Source of the DNA: Bacteroidaceae bacterium | Lineage (GTDB): Bacteria; Bacteroidota; Bacteroidia; Bacteroidales; Bacteroidaceae | Length of the DNA stretch: 6,105 nt | Direction: 5' to 3' | Assembly: GCA_017961965.1 (NCBI GenBank) | Contig: JAGCWG010000506.1 | Location: 1-6,105, forward strand | In this document: positions 5,121 to 6,105 of the stretch, piece by piece | How positions within the stretch are numbered: position 1 is the first letter of the stretch | Layout: each line of letters opens with the position of its first letter | The notes under the pieces: model-generated | Databases searched by the model: none | Told to the model about the DNA's origin: nothing | What the model saw: only the letters and a program-made list of their open reading frames with translations | Translations under genes and position numbers: made by a program

Positions 5121-5164
5121 CAAGCGAATAAATCTTCTTTTTGAAAGATGTGAAAAAACGCTTG
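5121..5164 (+). other. Potential leader stem-loop upstream of the tfoX-like gene
   Basis: CAAGCG (5121-5126) is the exact complement of CGCTTG (5159-5164). Inside it, ATCTT pairs with AAGAT around a T-rich loop. The outer left arm sits at the predicted transcription start, so the structure would form at the very 5' end of the mRNA. It resembles no riboswitch I recognise. Confidence 0.3.
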
Positions 5165-5211
5165 ACTAACCTATGTATTTCATTCATAAAACGACAAATC
5201 ATACATCAATT

Positions 5212-5526
5212 ATGGCAAGTAATGCAGATTTGGTACAATACATCGTTGACCAATGTTGTGATGCTGGCAACATAGAGGCAAAGAAGATGTTCGGTGATTA
5301 CGGCATCTACTGCAACGGCAAGATTTTCGGGCTGATATGCGATAACCGTCTATTCATTAAACCAACAGAGGAAGGAAGAGCCATGCTTCGCAAAGAAGAA
5401 TGCCTGCCGCCATACGAGGGGGCAAAAGACTATTTCTACATCGAGGACATCGACGACCGTGACTACCTTTCTACACTTGTACGCGAAACATACAAAGCTC
5501 TGCCTGAACCTAAAAAACGGAAATAG
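5212..5526 (+). CDS. Stand-alone TfoX N-terminal-domain protein
   Basis: A 104-residue soluble protein matching the TfoX/Sxy N-terminal domain: M-A-S-N-A-D-L-V-Q-Y-I-V-D-Q at the start, then K-K-M-F-G-D-Y-G-I-Y-C-N-G-K-I-F-G-L-I-C-D-N-R-L-F-I-K, and Y-F-Y-I near the end. In gammaproteobacteria TfoX/Sxy works with CRP to induce competence genes and also has a C-terminal domain, missing here. Single-domain members are widespread and of unknown role, so a competence function should not be assumed. An in-frame ATG at 5173 would add 13 residues (M-Y-F-I-H-K-T...) unlike the family. The ATG at 5212 gives the standard M-A-S start and is preferred. The gene follows a good promoter and is 41 bases before the fucosidase gene, so they may share a transcript. 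Confidence 0.85.
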   Translation: MASNADLVQYIVDQCCDAGNIEAKKMFGDYGIYCNGKIFGLICDNRLFIKPTEEGRAMLRKEECLPPYEGAKDYFYIEDIDDRDYLSTLVRETYKALPEPKKRK

Positions 5527-5567
5527 AAGTAATAGAAATATAGATACTTAAAACCTATTCAAAAAAC

Positions 5568-6105
5568 ATGAGAAATCTACTTTTAGCAACATCGCTGTTG
5601 TTCGCATCGCATGCAACAGCTCAGAAAACAAGCGTACCATCGCCTTGCGGACCCGTTCCAACTGTGAACCAACTGAAATGGCAGGACATGGAAATGTATG
5701 CTTTTATCCATTATTCTATGAACACCTATACAGATGAGGAATGGGGATATGGCAACGAAAAACTTGAACTGTTCAACCCTTCCAACCTCGACTGTAAGCA
5801 ATGGGTCAAGGTATGCAAACAAGCAGGCATGAAGGGAATAATATTCACAGCAAAGCACCATTGCGGTTTCTGTATGTGGCCATCAAAGTACACGGAGTAT
5901 TCTGTCAAGAACACGCCATGGAAGAATGGCAAGGGCGATGTGGTCAGGGAATTGGCTGATGCCTGTCATAAGGAAGGAATGAAATTCGCAGTTTATCTGT
6001 CACCTTGGGACAGAAACCACCCGGAATATGGCAAGCAAGCATACGTTGACTATTTCCGTAATCAGTTAAAGGAGCTTCTTACTGAATACGGCGATATATT
6101 CGAGG
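5568..6105 (+). CDS. Secreted GH29 alpha-L-fucosidase, 3'-truncated by window edge
   Basis: The first 179 residues of an exported glycosidase are present; the reading frame is still open at the edge. Residues 1-18 form a type I signal peptide (A-T-A before Q19). GH29 features follow in order: W38-Q-D-M-E, F46-I-H48-Y (the histidine that contacts fucose), W59-G-Y-G, L74-D-x-x-Q-W-V, K84-Q-A-G, then T94-A-K-H97-H98-C-G-F-C-x-W-P-S-K-Y-T (the H-H pair also lines the fucose pocket), K-G-D-V-V, and Y-L-S-P-W-D-R. GH29 enzymes are retaining exo-fucosidases that release terminal alpha-L-fucose from glycans. The nucleophile aspartate and the acid/base lie beyond the window, so activity and subfamily cannot be judged. 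C99 stands where aspartate or glutamate is more usual. It begins 41 bases after the TfoX-like gene, with no -7 match of its own in between. Confidence 0.93.
   Translation, partial: MRNLLLATSLLFASHATAQKTSVPSPCGPVPTVNQLKWQDMEMYAFIHYSMNTYTDEEWGYGNEKLELFNPSNLDCKQWVKVCKQAGMKGIIFTAKHHCGFCMWPSKYTEYSVKNTPWKNGKGDVVRELADACHKEGMKFAVYLSPWDRNHPEYGKQAYVDYFRNQLKELLTEYGDIFE

Noticed and set aside
5173..5211. Upstream in-frame ATG for the TfoX-like protein.
   Set aside because: The 13 added residues do not resemble the family, whereas 5212 gives a typical M-A-S start. It is kept only as an alternative.

Overview
The window reads as a stretch of a Bacteroidota chromosome, most likely Prevotellaceae or a close relative. 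Three observations suggest this. Two intergenic sites match the Bacteroidota -7 promoter element TAnnTTTG. Start codons are mostly preceded by A-rich leaders rather than Shine-Dalgarno sequences. The gene content includes signal-peptide-bearing GH30 and GH29 glycosidases and an OxyR of the Bacteroidota kind. All genes are on the + strand. Species cannot be fixed from the sequence alone.

Layout. Positions 3-245 hold a small DUF1653 protein whose true start may lie before the window. A 106-base AT-rich gap (246-351) with strongly nested palindromes leads into a Bcp/PrxQ-type peroxiredoxin (352-825). A secreted GH30 beta-glycosidase follows 17 bases later (843-2345). A hairpin (2396-2427) and a Bacteroidota-type promoter (2428-2459) then start a tight three-gene redox cluster: a C_GCAxxG_C_C-type cysteine protein (2483-2875), a 2x[4Fe-4S] ferredoxin (2879-3070) and a four-helix membrane protein with NapH-like cysteine pairs (3077-3655). 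An 8/16-bp tandem repeat array (3661-3748), which repeatedly spells the -7 consensus, separates this cluster from a thioredoxin (3781-4089). That gene overlaps oxyR (4089-5015) by one base. After a 196-base gap with a second good promoter come a stand-alone TfoX N-terminal-domain protein (5212-5526) and the 5' part of a secreted GH29 alpha-L-fucosidase (5568 to the window edge).

How the genes may work together. The middle of the window looks like a redox and peroxide-defence island: Bcp reduces peroxides, thioredoxin is the usual reductant for Bcp-type enzymes, and OxyR, with both redox cysteines conserved at the E. coli spacing, senses peroxide. The cysteine protein, ferredoxin and membrane protein look like a small membrane-linked electron-transfer unit of unknown substrate. 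Its placement beside thioredoxin and OxyR suggests a role in thiol or peroxide homeostasis, but this is inference. The two glycosidases bracket the island. No SusC/SusD genes are visible, so a polysaccharide utilisation locus is not shown.

Most worth a second look: the repeat array carrying -7 elements upstream of trxA-oxyR, the split NapH-like redox unit, and the double palindromes upstream of the peroxiredoxin and of the redox operon.
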